DNA of 64,000 nucleotides from Sphingomonas telluris. GTDB taxonomy: Bacteria; Pseudomonadota; Alphaproteobacteria; Sphingomonadales; Sphingomonadaceae. Location: NCBI RefSeq assembly GCF_022568775.1, contig NZ_JAKZHW010000002.1, positions 633,501 to 697,500 on the forward strand, in the 5' to 3' direction. Below, piece after piece: positions 36,164 through 46,422 of the stretch. The notes below the pieces were generated by a model. That model was not told the origin of the DNA. It saw nothing but the letters and a program-made list of their open reading frames with translations, and did not search any database. How positions within the stretch are numbered: the first letter of the stretch is position 1; each line of letters starts with the position of its first letter. The translations under genes were made by a program, and so were the position numbers.

Positions 36164-36934
36164 ATGCACGCTGACCATCCGCTCGACGGGCGTCATGCCC
36201 TGATCACAGGCGGCGGGACCGGGATTGGAGCTGCCGCTGCGGAGCTTCTGAGCGCCGCCGGGGCCAAGATCTCGCTGCTCGGCCGCCGGATCGAACCGCT
36301 TCAGGAGGTTGCCTCGCGCGTCGCCGGAGCGGCCATCCGTTGCGACGTTGCGGTTCCGGAGAGCATCCAAAAGGCGTTCGAGGAAGCGCGGGCGGCGAAC
36401 GGGCCGATCGACCTGCTGATCGTCAATGCCGGCATAGCCGAGAGCGCGCCCTTTCATCGCATGACGCGGGGGGCCTGGGACCGGATCATCTCCGTCAATC
36501 TGACTGGCGCGTTCGACACGGTTCAGGCGGGCCTGCCCGACCTTCTCAACACGGAAGACGCGCGCGTGGTGTTCATCGCCTCGGTCGCCAGCCTTCGGGG
36601 CGTGCCCTACGCGGCACACTATGCGGCTTCGAAGCATGGCCTTCTCGGCCTGATGCGGTCGATGGCGGCGGAATATGCCAAGTCGAAGATGACGGTGAAC
36701 GCCATCTGCCCCGGTTACGTCGACACGCCGATGACCGACCAGTCGGTCGCGCGAGTGTCCCAGATCACCGGCCGCGGCGAAGGCGATGCCCGATCGGCCA
36801 TCACGAACATGAATGCGAGCGGGCGGCTGGTCGATCCGAAGGCCATCGCCAACTTGGTGCTGACGCTGTGCCTTCCGCTCAGCCGCGACATCAACGGCGC
36901 CGCGATCACCATCGACGGAGGCACGAGCGCGTGA
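36164..36934 (+). CDS. SDR-family NAD(P)-dependent oxidoreductase
   Basis: 256 residues from the ATG at 36164 with AAAGGGGAG upstream. Rossmann motif [11 protein letters not shown] in VNAGIAE and the catalytic Tyr-Lys in YAASKHG. It is the first gene of a five-gene operon (SDR, crotonase, acyl-CoA dehydrogenase, RidA, ligase). In that setting it probably acts on a 3-hydroxyacyl-CoA or a ring-derived hydroxy intermediate. The stop overlaps the next start (GTGA). Confidence 0.88.
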   Translation: MHADHPLDGRHALITGGGTGIGAAAAELLSAAGAKISLLGRRIEPLQEVASRVAGAAIRCDVAVPESIQKAFEEARAANGPIDLLIVNAGIAESAPFHRMTRGAWDRIISVNLTGAFDTVQAGLPDLLNTEDARVVFIASVASLRGVPYAAHYAASKHGLLGLMRSMAAEYAKSKMTVNAICPGYVDTPMTDQSVARVSQITGRGEGDARSAITNMNASGRLVDPKAIANLVLTLCLPLSRDINGAAITIDGGTSA

Positions 36935-37740
36935 CCTTCGACGCGGCGAACTTCCGGCCCGAGCACTTCCTGTGGGAGTTCAAGGAGGGCGTCGCGATCG
37001 TCACGCTGAACCGGCCGGAGCGGAAGAACCCGCTCACGTTCGAAAGCTATGCCGAGCTACGCGACACCTTCCGTGCGCTGAGCGATGCCAAGGACGTAAA
37101 GGTCGTCGTGATCCGCGGCGAGGGCGGCAATTTCTGCTCCGGCGGCGACGTCCACGAGATCATCGGCCCGCTGACGAAGATGGACGATGCCGGGCTGCTG
37201 CAATTCACGACCATGACCGGCGACCTGGTCAAGGCGATCCGCGCCTGCCCGCAACCGATCATCGCGGCCGTCGAGGGCGTCTGCGCAGGGGCGGGAGCGA
37301 TCCTCGCCATGGCCAGCGACATCCGCTTCGCCTCGCCCGGCGCGAAAGCGGCCTTCCTGTTCACGCGCGTCGGTTTGTCGGGCGCGGACATGGGCGCTTG
37401 CGCGATCCTGCCGCGAATCATTGGTCACGGCCGCGCGGCGGAACTGCTCTTCACAGGCCGCAGCATGAGCGCTGACGAGGGCCTCGCCTGGGGCTTTTGG
37501 AACCGCGTGATCGAAGACGTGATGGCCGAGGCGAACGCCCTCGCGCTGGAACTCGCGCGCGGGCCCACCTTCGCGCATGCGATGACCAAGCGGCAGCTCG
37601 ACGCCGAGTGGCATGTGTCGATCGATGAAGCGATCTCGATTGAGGCGGAGGCGCAGGCCATCTGCATGAAGACGAAGGACTTCCACCGCGCCTACGAAGC
37701 CTTCGCGAACAAGCGAAAGCCGGAGTTCCATGGTGACTGA
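36931..37740 (+). CDS. Enoyl-CoA hydratase/isomerase-family protein
   Basis: 269 residues from a GTG at 36931 overlapping the SDR stop. The crotonase fold has oxyanion-hole motifs [12 protein letters not shown] and [13 protein letters not shown]. By eye, the two catalytic glutamates of enoyl-CoA hydratase are absent. An Asp in [14 protein letters not shown] aligns instead with the Asp of PaaG-type isomerases and 4-chlorobenzoyl-CoA dehalogenase. That fits an isomerase or ring-opening role rather than simple hydration. It overlaps the next gene by 11 bases. Confidence 0.88.
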   Translation: MTFDAANFRPEHFLWEFKEGVAIVTLNRPERKNPLTFESYAELRDTFRALSDAKDVKVVVIRGEGGNFCSGGDVHEIIGPLTKMDDAGLLQFTTMTGDLVKAIRACPQPIIAAVEGVCAGAGAILAMASDIRFASPGAKAAFLFTRVGLSGADMGACAILPRIIGHGRAAELLFTGRSMSADEGLAWGFWNRVIEDVMAEANALALELARGPTFAHAMTKRQLDAEWHVSIDEAISIEAEAQAICMKTKDFHRAYEAFANKRKPEFHGD

Positions 37741-38860
37741 CTGGCTCGACTGGCCGTTCTTCGAGGACCGCCATCGCCGGCTGGCGGAAGAGCTGGAAAA
37801 ATGGTGCGCGGCGAACCTCGATGAGCCGGGCGAGGACGTCGATGGATATTGCCGATCGCTCGTCGGGAGGCTCGGGGACGCAGGCTTCCTGAAGCTGTGC
37901 ACGGAGGGCGATGTCCGCAGCCTCGCCATTGCCCGGGCGACGCTCGCCTACCATTCCGGTCTCGCCGATTTCGCGTTCGCCATGCAGGGGCTTGGGTCGG
38001 GTGCGATCCGCCTGTTCGGCACCGAGGAGCAGAAGGCGGAATGGCTGCCGAAGGTGGCGAGCGGTCAGGCCATCGCGGCCTTCGCCATGACCGAGCCTGA
38101 GGCGGGGTCGGACGCTGCCAACATGGTGACTAGCGCTGCGAGTTGTGACGGCGCATGGGATCTCACCGGCGAGAAGACGTACATCTCGAACGGGGGCATC
38201 GCCAATTTTTACGTTACCTTTGCCCGCTCGGGCGGGGAAGGATCGCGAGGCCTGAGCGCGTTCATAGTGCCGGCCAACAGCCCCGGTCTCACCGTCGAGG
38301 AGCGGATCGAGGTCATCGCACCGCATCCGTTGGCGCGGCTCAAATATGACGACGTGCGGCTTCCGCCGGACGCGTTGATCGGTGAGCCGGGCGAAGGCTT
38401 CCGTATCGCCATGGAGACGCTGAACCTGTTCCGCGTGACGGTCGGCGCCGCCGCCCTCGGCATGGCCGGTCGCGCGCTGGTCGAAGCCGTCGATTTCGCG
38501 AGCAGGAGGCGGCTCGGTCAGGGCACGCTCGCCGACAACGCAGTGACGCAGGCCAAGCTCGCCGACATGGCGCTCGCCCTCGATGCCTCAGCGTTGTTGA
38601 TCGCTCGCGCTGCGTGGCAGCAGGACGAGCGGAGCCGCGACAATCGCCGCGCTGCCGCCATGGCCAAGCTCAACGCGACCGAGAAAGCGCAAAAAATCAT
38701 CGACGCAGCGGTGCAGATGCATGGAGGCATGGGCGTCACCAAGGGCGCCAAGGTCGAAGAGCTCTACCGCGAGATCCGCGCGCTGCGCATCTACGAAGGC
38801 GCGAGCGAGGTGCAGCGGCAGATCATCGCCCGCGACCTGTTGAAGGAGCAGCGCACATGA
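37730..38860 (+). CDS. Acyl-CoA dehydrogenase-family protein
   Basis: 376 residues of the FAD-dependent acyl-CoA dehydrogenase fold. Motifs are [16 protein letters not shown] (flavin binding), [14 protein letters not shown] and the C-terminal [20 protein letters not shown] (flavin and dimer region) with [11 protein letters not shown]. It oxidises a saturated acyl-CoA to the enoyl form in the operon's pathway. The start overlaps the upstream gene and the stop overlaps RidA (ATGA), so expression is coupled. Confidence 0.92.
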   Translation: MVTDWLDWPFFEDRHRRLAEELEKWCAANLDEPGEDVDGYCRSLVGRLGDAGFLKLCTEGDVRSLAIARATLAYHSGLADFAFAMQGLGSGAIRLFGTEEQKAEWLPKVASGQAIAAFAMTEPEAGSDAANMVTSAASCDGAWDLTGEKTYISNGGIANFYVTFARSGGEGSRGLSAFIVPANSPGLTVEERIEVIAPHPLARLKYDDVRLPPDALIGEPGEGFRIAMETLNLFRVTVGAAALGMAGRALVEAVDFASRRRLGQGTLADNAVTQAKLADMALALDASALLIARAAWQQDERSRDNRRAAAMAKLNATEKAQKIIDAAVQMHGGMGVTKGAKVEELYREIRALRIYEGASEVQRQIIARDLLKEQRT

Positions 38861-39249
38861 AGGCGCTCCAGCCTCCGGGTTGGCCCCGGCCGAAGGGCTA
38901 TTCGAACGGCATGGCGGCGCGGGGCCGCATCATCGTCACGGCGGGCGTCGTCGGCTGGAACGAGGAAGAGCGCTTTACCTCCGACCGCCTGGCGGATCAG
39001 TTTGCGCAGGCGCTTCGCAACATCCTGGCTATTCTCGCGTGCGACGGAGCAGGCCCCGGCCGCATCGCGCGACTGACATGCTACGTGACCTCCATCGACG
39101 AGTATCTGGAGAGCGCGAAGGAGATTGGCACCGCCTGGCGCGAGATCATGGGCAAGCACTATCCGGCGATGGCTTTGGTCGAAGTCGTTCGACTGGTTGA
39201 GCGCGACGCGAAGGTCGAGATCGAGGCAACGGCGGTGGTGCCGGAGTGA
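38857..39249 (+). CDS. RidA-family protein (enamine/imine deaminase)
   Basis: 130 residues from the ATG at 38857 overlapping the upstream stop. The YjgF/RidA fold is seen in [29 protein letters not shown] and YPAMALVEV, though the usual conserved Arg and Glu positions need an alignment. RidA proteins hydrolyse reactive enamines and imines, and in this operon type they may deaminate an amino ring intermediate. That points to an amino-aromatic substrate for the pathway. It overlaps the ligase start by four bases. Confidence 0.85.
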   Translation: MKALQPPGWPRPKGYSNGMAARGRIIVTAGVVGWNEEERFTSDRLADQFAQALRNILAILACDGAGPGRIARLTCYVTSIDEYLESAKEIGTAWREIMGKHYPAMALVEVVRLVERDAKVEIEATAVVPE

Positions 39250-40829
39250 GAGACCGGTTCGTCGAAGAACGCCTGCCCGCGCCGGACCAGCTGCCGGAAT
39301 TCCGCTTCGACCTGCCCGAGCTTCAATATCCCGAGCGCCTGAACGCCGCCGCCGAGCTGCTCCAGGGCGGTGCGCCGGATGCCCGCGCGATCGTCAACGA
39401 TCATGGCCACTGGACCTACGCGGATCTGGACGACTTCAGCGGCCGCATCGCGCGGCTGCTGGTCGAGGAAGAGGGCCTGATCCCCGGAAATCGCGTGCTC
39501 CTGCGTGGGCCGAACGGCTACACCATGTTTGCGGCATGGCTCGGCGTTCTGAAGGCTGGCGGTGTCGTGGTCGCGACCATGCCGCTGCTCCGTCCCGGCG
39601 AGATCGCCACGGTGATCGAGCGCGCGCAGATCAGCCACGCCGTTGTCGACAGCCGCTTTATCGGCGACTTCCGCGATGCGGTCGACCAGACGCACTTCGT
39701 CAAGCACATCGTAAAGTACGATGGCGACTACGGGCGCGGTGAATTGGAAACGCGCACAGCGTCGCACGACCCTCTTCCACCCGCTGACACCCACCGCGAC
39801 GACCCGGCGCTGATCGCCTTCACCAGCGGCACGACGGGCGTGCCCAAGGGGTGCGTCCAGTTCCACCGCGACGTGCTCGCGCCTTGCGACACGTTCGCGA
39901 AGCATCTCATCGACCCCAAGCCCGGCGACGTGTTCATGACCAGCGCGCCGATGGCCTTCACCTTCGGCTTGGGCATTACGCTCATGTTCCCGCTGCGCTT
40001 TGGCGCGGCGGCTGCGACGATCGAGCAGGCGAGCCCGCCGAAGATGCTCGAAGCCATGACGAAGTTCGGCGTCACGCACCTCGGCACCGCGCCGACGGCG
40101 TACAAGGCGATGCTGTCGCAGCCGGGTCTCGACAATGCGCTGAAGACCTTGCGCTACTGCGTCTCGGCCGGCGAGCACCTGCCCGAGGCGACCTGGCGAG
40201 CGTGGAAGGAACGGACGGGCATACCGATCACCGACGGCATCGGCTCGACCGAGATGATGCATGTCTTTGTCTCGGCTGCGGGGGAGGACGTTCGCGCCGG
40301 CTCCACGGGCAAGGCCGTTCCGGGATATGCGGCCGCTATCCTGGATGAGGGCGGCAACGCTCTCGACGAGGGGATCGGACGCCTTGCGATCAAGGGCCCG
40401 ACCGGCTGCCGCTACCTCGATGACGAGCGCCAGCGGAACTACGTCGAGAACGGCTGGAACATCACCGGCGACACCTACCGCCGCGATGCCGACGGCTATT
40501 ATTGGTACCTGGCGCGCAGCGACGACATGATCGTCAGCTCCGGCTACAACATCGGCGCGCCCGACGTGGAGAATGCGCTGCTGGCGCACCCCGCCGTCGC
40601 CGAATGCGCGGTCATCGGCGTGCCCTGTGCGGAGCGCGGGCAAAGGGTGAAGGCGTTCATCGTGCTCGCCGATTTCGCCGAGCCCAGTACCGAGCTCGCC
40701 GAGAAGCTGCAGGCCTTCGTGAAGGACCGCATCGCCCCCTACAAATATCCGCGCGAGATCGAATTCGTGGGCGAGCTTCCGAAGACCGCGACGGGGAAAG
40801 TTAGACGGGGCGAGTTGCGGTCTCGATAG
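39246..40829 (+). CDS. AMP-dependent acyl-CoA ligase, 2-aminobenzoate/benzoate-CoA ligase type
   Basis: 527 residues from a GTG at 39246. Adenylate-forming landmarks are FTSGTTGVPKGC, DGIGSTEMMHVF and the C-terminal TATGKVRRGEL with the catalytic lysine. The N-terminus and acceptor segment resemble benzoate and 2-aminobenzoate CoA ligases. With SDR, crotonase, acyl-CoA dehydrogenase and RidA this is the core of the aerobic 2-aminobenzoyl-CoA (anthranilate) operon known from Azoarcus-type bacteria. The expected 2-aminobenzoyl-CoA monooxygenase/reductase is not in the window. Benzoate or another aryl acid remains possible. Confidence 0.85.
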   Translation: MRDRFVEERLPAPDQLPEFRFDLPELQYPERLNAAAELLQGGAPDARAIVNDHGHWTYADLDDFSGRIARLLVEEEGLIPGNRVLLRGPNGYTMFAAWLGVLKAGGVVVATMPLLRPGEIATVIERAQISHAVVDSRFIGDFRDAVDQTHFVKHIVKYDGDYGRGELETRTASHDPLPPADTHRDDPALIAFTSGTTGVPKGCVQFHRDVLAPCDTFAKHLIDPKPGDVFMTSAPMAFTFGLGITLMFPLRFGAAAATIEQASPPKMLEAMTKFGVTHLGTAPTAYKAMLSQPGLDNALKTLRYCVSAGEHLPEATWRAWKERTGIPITDGIGSTEMMHVFVSAAGEDVRAGSTGKAVPGYAAAILDEGGNALDEGIGRLAIKGPTGCRYLDDERQRNYVENGWNITGDTYRRDADGYYWYLARSDDMIVSSGYNIGAPDVENALLAHPAVAECAVIGVPCAERGQRVKAFIVLADFAEPSTELAEKLQAFVKDRIAPYKYPREIEFVGELPKTATGKVRRGELRSR

Positions 40830-40854
40830 GTCGGCACAAGCGACCACCCCACGC

Positions 40855-41055
40855 CTACTTGCTATCAATCTCCATTCCACATCTCGGTGCCACAGACTTG
40901 GTGGCCACACCGAGATACACGATCAAGGCGATCAGAGCTCCGGTGGGTGAGCGATCGTCAATAAGACAAATTGCTTGCCAAATCGCCGCGGCGATCAACA
41001 GCGCCAAAAAACACGGATGATATGAAGACGCGATGGTGAACCAAAAGCGAAGCAA
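40855..41055 (-). CDS. Possible small two-helix membrane protein (66 aa)
   Basis: A 66-residue frame starting at a TTG with AGGAG only two bases upstream. It has two hydrophobic segments (PCFLALLIAAAIWQAICLI and GALIALIVYLGVATKSVA) and lies in a gene-poor, relatively AT-rich pocket. It is downstream of, and on the same strand as, the Panacea-domain gene, which is interesting because some Panacea antitoxins pair with small membrane-active toxins. The gap is 161 bases, so the pairing is weak. It may also be a chance frame. The rest of the 40830-41216 gap shows nothing recognisable. Confidence 0.28.
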   Translation of the reverse strand: MLRFWFTIASSYHPCFLALLIAAAIWQAICLIDDRSPTGALIALIVYLGVATKSVAPRCGMEIDSK

Positions 41056-41216
41056 GCTCCTGGCGGCGACGCAAATTTTCGGTCTGTACTTCTACCCGGT
41101 AGCATTGAGCTTCTAGGAAACGCAGACGGGCCCGTTCCTAAGCAGCTGCTTCCATATCGCTGTTTTCTTGGTCGATGGAGCTGTCACGAGCATGCTTTGA
41201 GTGGCGAGCGGACGCC

Positions 41217-41735
41217 TCACCTTGCTTCTTGAGATCCGGCCGTTTCAGCGATTTTGACAAACTGATCTCTCACCAAGCTGTGCGGAATGTCTCGACGCTC
41301 GCCCGCACCAGCCGCGAATGTTTTGTGCCAAGGTGTTCCTGGTCGCTGAGTGATGGTGGCCAGTTGAGCCGCATCTAAACAGCTATAGTCTCTATAGACC
41401 ATTGCGATTGTGTCCGATTCGGACCCATCGAGGTCCGCTTTGGCGACCTGCACCGAGCCTTGCACCGGCCAGGCTCGATGAAGATCCCCGACACAAATAG
41501 CGCTTGTGACAGGAGCGCGACCGTACCGCGCCAGTGCAATCGCGAGTCGGCGATAGACTGGGCCAAAAGACCAAGCTTCCGGACGATCGCCGGTCAGTGG
41601 ATTGTCTGTATAGGCGAGGCACCAGCCGTGCGCGATGTAGACCAGCTTCTGAAGCTGCATCTGGTTGAGTGCATGCCTGTTGGCCTGCGCCATACGAATG
41701 AATTCATTGGCGATTTCTGGCGACCAGGCTGGCAT
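41217..41735 (-). CDS. Panacea/SocA-domain (DUF4065) protein, antitoxin-like
   Basis: 172 residues from the ATG at 41735; the open frame extends to 41861 but the upstream part lacks homology features. The domain runs from SPEIANEFIRMAQ through MQLQKLVYIAHGWCLAYTD to EAWSFGPVYRRLA, the DUF4065 pattern seen in SocA (a proteolytic adaptor) and in PanA antitoxins. The canonical core KLVYIAHG is exact. A toxin partner is not evident: the only adjacent candidate is the 66-aa membrane frame. A solitary phage- or stress-related adaptor is an alternative. Confidence 0.78.
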   Translation of the reverse strand: MPAWSPEIANEFIRMAQANRHALNQMQLQKLVYIAHGWCLAYTDNPLTGDRPEAWSFGPVYRRLAIALARYGRAPVTSAICVGDLHRAWPVQGSVQVAKADLDGSESDTIAMVYRDYSCLDAAQLATITQRPGTPWHKTFAAGAGERRDIPHSLVRDQFVKIAETAGSQEAR

Positions 41736-41917
41736 GTCACCGTCATAGACACTTTCACGGTGCAAGAACAGAACAGGAACCTGAGACGTGTCCGGAATGG
41801 AGCAGATCGGGATTCCACTTGCGAGTTCGCGCGCTGGGTTCCGTAGGCGCGATTTCTGCAATTCCTGGCGTCGGATCGCTTCGCTTCGATTGCAATGGCG
41901 GCTAAGGAGCGGCGCAA

Positions 41918-44050
41918 ATGAATGACAAGCCGACCAAATCCGACTGGGAAGCGCTCGCCGCGAAGGAGTCGCGCGGAAAGGACCTGACGCGCGAGACGTT
42001 CGAGGGCATCCGCCTCGACAACGTTTACGGACCCGATGCCGCGATCGACAGCGGCTACCCGGGCGTCGCTCCGTTCACTCGCGGGCCCTATGCGACCATG
42101 TACGCGGGGCGGCCGTGGACGATCCGCCAGTACGCCGGTTTCTCGACCGCCGAAGAGTCCAACGCTTTCTACCGCCGTAACTTGGCCGCGGGTCAGAAGG
42201 GCCTGAGCGTCGCCTTCGACCTAGCCACCCATCGCGGCTACGACAGTGACAATCCGCGCGTTGCCGGCGACGTCGGCATGGCGGGCGTGGCGATCGACAG
42301 CGTCGAGGACATGAAGCTGCTGTTCGACGGCATCCCGCTCGGCGAGATGTCTGTCAGCATGACCATGAACGGCGCGGTTCTTCCGGTCATGGCTTTCTTC
42401 ATCGTCGCAGGTGAGGAGCAGGGCGTTCCGCATGCGCAGCTGACCGGCACGATCCAGAACGACATTTTGAAAGAGTTCGCGGTCCGTAACACCTACATCT
42501 ACCCGCCCGAGCCGAGCATGCGGATCGTGTCGGACGTGATCGCTTTCTGCGCTCGCGAAATGCCGAAGTTCAACTCGATCTCAATCAGCGGCTATCACAT
42601 GCACGAGGCCGGAGCGACGGCGGTGCAGGAGCTCGCCTACACGCTCGCCGACGGCATGGAATATGCGCGCGCGGCGATGAAGCAGGGGCTCGAGATCGAC
42701 GCCTTTGCGGGCCGCCTGAGCTTCTTCTTCGGCATCGGCATGAACCTGTTCATGGAGGTTGCGAAACTGCGGGCGGCGCGCACCCTGTGGCACAGGATCA
42801 TGACCGATCTCGGCGCGCAGAAGGACGAGTCCAAGCGGCTGCGCACGCACTGCCAGACCAGCGGCGTCAGCCTGACCGAGCAGGACCCGTACAATAATAT
42901 CGTTCGGACGACGGTCGAGGCGCTGGCGGCGGTGCTCGGCGGCACGCAGTCGCTGCACACCAACAGCTTCGACGAGGCGATCGCGCTGCCGACCGATTTC
43001 AGCGCGCGCATCGCCCGCAGCACGCAGCTGATCCTTGCCGAGGAAAGCGGCATCACCGCGGTTGCCGATCCGCTCGGCGGAAGCTGGTACGTGGAGAAGC
43101 TGACGCGCGAGCTGGAAGAGCGCGCTTGGGAGCTTATCCAGGAAGTCGAGCAGCACGGCGGCATGACCAAGGCGGTTGCGGAGGGTCTGCCTAAGCACCG
43201 CATCGAGGAAGCGGCTGCAGCACGTGCGGCGAAGGTCGATACGGGCGAAACGGTGATCGTCGGGGTCAACCGCTATCGTCTCACCGAGGAGGAAGAGCAT
43301 GACATCCTCGAGGTCGACAATGCGCGCGTTCGTGCGGGGCAGATTGCGCGGATCGAAAAGACCCGCGCGTCACGCGACGAGGAAAAGGTTCGTGCGGCGC
43401 TGACGGCACTGGAAGAAGGCGCGCGCGGCGATGCGAACCTGCTTGACCTTAGCGTCGCAGCGGCTCGCGAACGCGCAACGCTTGGCGAGATCTCGGATGC
43501 GCTGGAGCGGGCGTTCGGCCGCTACCATACGACGCCCGAGCCGGTGCGCGACATCTACGGCAAGGCGCGCAACGACGACCGCTGGAAAGCTGCGGAAGGC
43601 GGGACCCGCTCGGTCGCGGACCGTCTCGGCCGCAAGCCGCGGATCATGATCGCCAAGATGGGCCAGGACGGCCACGACCGCGGTGCGAACCTCGTGTCGT
43701 CCGCCTTCACCGACCTCGGCTTCGAAGTCATTCCGGGGCCGCTGTTCCAAACGCCCCGCGAAACGGCTCAGATGGCGATTGACAATGACGTGGACGTGGT
43801 TGGCGCAAGCTCGCTCGCCGCGGGCCACCGAACGCTCATTCCGGAGATGATCGAGGCGCTGAAGGACATGGGTCGCGCCGATATCAAGGTGGTCGCCGGC
43901 GGAGTCATCCCGCCGCAGGATTATGCTGCGCTAAGGGCTGCGGGCGTTCAGGCGATCTTCGGCCCCGGCACCAACCTCGCCGACGCCGCCGACGAGGTGC
44001 TCCGCCTACTCGGTCACAATCGGCCGCCGCTCGACGAGGCGGCTGAGTGA
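41918..44050 (+). CDS. scpA: Methylmalonyl-CoA mutase
   Basis: 710 residues; one chain carries the substrate TIM barrel and the C-terminal B12 domain. The adenosylcobalamin-binding motif GQDGHDRG is at about residues 582-589. The early [16 protein letters not shown] and the [14 protein letters not shown] stretch are family-specific. The enzyme interconverts (R)-methylmalonyl-CoA and succinyl-CoA, the last step of propionyl-CoA assimilation. GGAG precedes the start. It overlaps the next gene by four bases, and mce and the carboxylase genes lie close by. Confidence 0.96.
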   Translation: MNDKPTKSDWEALAAKESRGKDLTRETFEGIRLDNVYGPDAAIDSGYPGVAPFTRGPYATMYAGRPWTIRQYAGFSTAEESNAFYRRNLAAGQKGLSVAFDLATHRGYDSDNPRVAGDVGMAGVAIDSVEDMKLLFDGIPLGEMSVSMTMNGAVLPVMAFFIVAGEEQGVPHAQLTGTIQNDILKEFAVRNTYIYPPEPSMRIVSDVIAFCAREMPKFNSISISGYHMHEAGATAVQELAYTLADGMEYARAAMKQGLEIDAFAGRLSFFFGIGMNLFMEVAKLRAARTLWHRIMTDLGAQKDESKRLRTHCQTSGVSLTEQDPYNNIVRTTVEALAAVLGGTQSLHTNSFDEAIALPTDFSARIARSTQLILAEESGITAVADPLGGSWYVEKLTRELEERAWELIQEVEQHGGMTKAVAEGLPKHRIEEAAAARAAKVDTGETVIVGVNRYRLTEEEEHDILEVDNARVRAGQIARIEKTRASRDEEKVRAALTALEEGARGDANLLDLSVAAARERATLGEISDALERAFGRYHTTPEPVRDIYGKARNDDRWKAAEGGTRSVADRLGRKPRIMIAKMGQDGHDRGANLVSSAFTDLGFEVIPGPLFQTPRETAQMAIDNDVDVVGASSLAAGHRTLIPEMIEALKDMGRADIKVVAGGVIPPQDYAALRAAGVQAIFGPGTNLADAADEVLRLLGHNRPPLDEAAE

Positions 44051-44409
44051 TCGACGAAGACTCAAGCGTCGAGCCGAAGGCCGTCGCCGGCTCAGACCAT
44101 TTCGACGCGGCGGTTCTCTACGATTTCTCGAAGTTCCTCACGACGCTTTCGCTGCTTGCGCTCGGCGGCGTGCTGACGCTGAGCCAGACCGCCGATCAGC
44201 ACGTGGTGAAGAAGCCCGTCGTGGCGATGGTCGTTTCGTTCATTGCCCTGGCGGGCGTCAGTGCGTTCAGCGCGGCCGGAAAGCTTGCCAAGTTGGGTCT
44301 CAGCAGGCGAAAGGAGCGCCTCGCGCCGCAGCACTATCTGTTCGCTGCTGTCGCCTTTCTCGGCATGGGAGCAGGCGGGTTTCTGATAATGTGGTGGAAG
44401 AGCCTGTAG
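44047..44409 (+). CDS. Small membrane protein between mutase and carboxylase genes
   Basis: 120 residues from a GTG overlapping the mutase stop (GTGA). Three hydrophobic segments are seen ([57 protein letters not shown]) after an acidic N-terminus. pccA starts right after its stop codon, so it is part of the propionate operon. No function is recognised. It could be a scaffold or an unrelated passenger. Confidence 0.72.
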   Translation: MIDEDSSVEPKAVAGSDHFDAAVLYDFSKFLTTLSLLALGGVLTLSQTADQHVVKKPVVAMVVSFIALAGVSAFSAAGKLAKLGLSRRKERLAPQHYLFAAVAFLGMGAGGFLIMWWKSL

Positions 44410-46416
44410 ATGTTCTCGAAAATCCTGATCGCCAATCGCGGGGAAATCGCCTGCCGCGTCATCCGCACGGCGAAGCGAATGGGCATCAAGACGGTCGCGG
44501 TTTATTCGGACGCTGACGCGCGCGCGCCCCACGTCCTCATGGCTGACGAAGCGGTCCGCCTCGGCCCGCCGCCCGCGTCGGAATCCTACCTCAAGGCTGA
44601 GCTGATTATCGACGCCTGCAAGGCGACCGGCGCCGAGGCCGTTCATCCGGGCTACGGCTTCCTTTCGGAGCGAACGAGCTTCGCCGAAGCGCTCGAAGCC
44701 GCGGGCATCGCCTTTATCGGACCGCCGCCAAACGCGATCGCGGCGATGGGCGACAAGATCGAGTCCAAGAAGCTTGCGCAGGCCGCGGGCGTCAACGTCG
44801 TTCCCGGCTATCTCGGCGACATCGCGACGACCGACGAGGCAGTGAAGATCGCGGGCGACATTGGCTATCCGGTGATGATGAAGGCCTCGGCCGGCGGCGG
44901 AGGCAAGGGCATGCGCCTCGCATGGTCGGAGACGGACGTCCGTGAGGGCTTTGAGGCGACCAAGCGCGAGGGGCTCAACAGCTTCGGCGACGACCGCGTC
45001 TTCATCGAAAAGTTCATCGAGCAGCCGCGTCACATCGAGATTCAGGTGCTCGGCGACCAGCACGGCAACATCCTCTACCTTGGCGAGCGCGAGTGCTCGA
45101 TCCAGCGCCGCCACCAGAAGGTGGTCGAGGAAGCGCCGTCGCCGTTCGTCACGCCCGATATGCGCAAGGCGATGGGCGAGCAGGCCGTCGCCCTCGCCCG
45201 CGCGGTCGGTTACTATTCCGCGGGCACGGTCGAGCTGATCGTTTCCGGCGCGGATACGACCGGCGAGAGCTTCTACTTCCTCGAAATGAACACCCGGCTG
45301 CAGGTCGAGCATCCGGTGACCGAGGAAGTCACCGGCCTCGACCTCGTCGAGCAGATGATCCGCGTTGCCGCCGGCGAGAAGCTGAAGCTCAAGCAGGAAG
45401 ACGTGAAACTCAACGGCTGGGCGGTCGAGAACCGCGTCTATGCGGAGGACCCGTACCGCGGCTTCCTGCCATCGACCGGCCGCCTGGTCCGCTACCGCCC
45501 GTCACCGGAGAAGCGCGACGGCATCGTCGCGCGTGTGGACGACGGCGTTTACGAGGGTGGCGAGGTGTCGATGTTCTACGACCCGATGATCGCCAAGCTG
45601 GTGACCTGGGGGCCGAGCCGCGAGGCGGCCATCGACGCGCAGGTCGCGGCGCTTGATGCGTTCGAGATCGACGGCATTGGCCACAACGTCGATTTCCTCT
45701 CGGCGCTGATGCAGCACCCGCGTTTCCGCGAAGGCAACATCACGACGAACTTCATCGCCGAGGAATATCCGGAGGGCTTCGAGGGCGCTCCCGCCGACGA
45801 TCAGCTGATCTCCGACCTCGCCGCGATTGCCGCGATGATCGAAACGACGCGCGAGGCGCGCGCAGGGCAGATCAGCGACCAGCTCAACACCAACATAGAG
45901 CCGCCGCGCGACCACAGCGTGAAGATCGCCGGCAAGGTGCATCGCGTGCACATCGAGCCGTTCGAGGGAGGAACGATGGCGAGCGTCGACGGCGGCGCTC
46001 CGGTCGAGATCTTCGGGAGCTGGACTCCGGGTCAGCGCCTGCTCGGCCTGACGATCGGCGGGCGCCAGCGCACCGTGCAGGTGAGGCGTGACGGCCGGAA
46101 GTGGGTGCTGACGAGCCGGGGCGCGAGCCACAAGGTGCAGGTGCTCGATCCCCACGTCGCCGAGCTGTCGGTGCACATGATCGAGAAGACGCCGCCGGAC
46201 CTCTCGCGGCTGCTACTCGCGCCAATGCCGGGGCTGGTGACGAAGCTTGACGTCGCGGTGGGCGACAAGGTCGAGCCGGGCCAGCCCGTCGCCGTCATGG
46301 AGGCGATGAAGATGGAGAACATCCTCCGCGCTCCAAAGGCTGCGACGGTCAAGGCGACGCCGGTGAAGGCTGGCGAAAGCGTTGCCGTCGATCAGGTCAT
46401 CGTCGAGTTCGAATAG
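44410..46416 (+). CDS. pccA: Propionyl-CoA (acyl-CoA) carboxylase, biotin-carrying alpha subunit
   Basis: 668 residues with biotin carboxylase (KILIANRGEIACRVIRTAK at the N-terminus, ATP-grasp GGGGKGMR, catalytic EMNTRLQVEHPVTE), a BT linker domain and a biotinyl domain with EAMKMEN (Lys634). With the beta subunit at 48276 it carboxylates propionyl-CoA to methylmalonyl-CoA. Acetyl- or methylcrotonyl-CoA carboxylase is less likely because mutase and epimerase are adjacent. The gene follows a membrane-protein gene with no gap. Confidence 0.95.
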   Translation: MFSKILIANRGEIACRVIRTAKRMGIKTVAVYSDADARAPHVLMADEAVRLGPPPASESYLKAELIIDACKATGAEAVHPGYGFLSERTSFAEALEAAGIAFIGPPPNAIAAMGDKIESKKLAQAAGVNVVPGYLGDIATTDEAVKIAGDIGYPVMMKASAGGGGKGMRLAWSETDVREGFEATKREGLNSFGDDRVFIEKFIEQPRHIEIQVLGDQHGNILYLGERECSIQRRHQKVVEEAPSPFVTPDMRKAMGEQAVALARAVGYYSAGTVELIVSGADTTGESFYFLEMNTRLQVEHPVTEEVTGLDLVEQMIRVAAGEKLKLKQEDVKLNGWAVENRVYAEDPYRGFLPSTGRLVRYRPSPEKRDGIVARVDDGVYEGGEVSMFYDPMIAKLVTWGPSREAAIDAQVAALDAFEIDGIGHNVDFLSALMQHPRFREGNITTNFIAEEYPEGFEGAPADDQLISDLAAIAAMIETTREARAGQISDQLNTNIEPPRDHSVKIAGKVHRVHIEPFEGGTMASVDGGAPVEIFGSWTPGQRLLGLTIGGRQRTVQVRRDGRKWVLTSRGASHKVQVLDPHVAELSVHMIEKTPPDLSRLLLAPMPGLVTKLDVAVGDKVEPGQPVAVMEAMKMENILRAPKAATVKATPVKAGESVAVDQVIVEFE

Positions 46417-46422
46417 GGCTCG

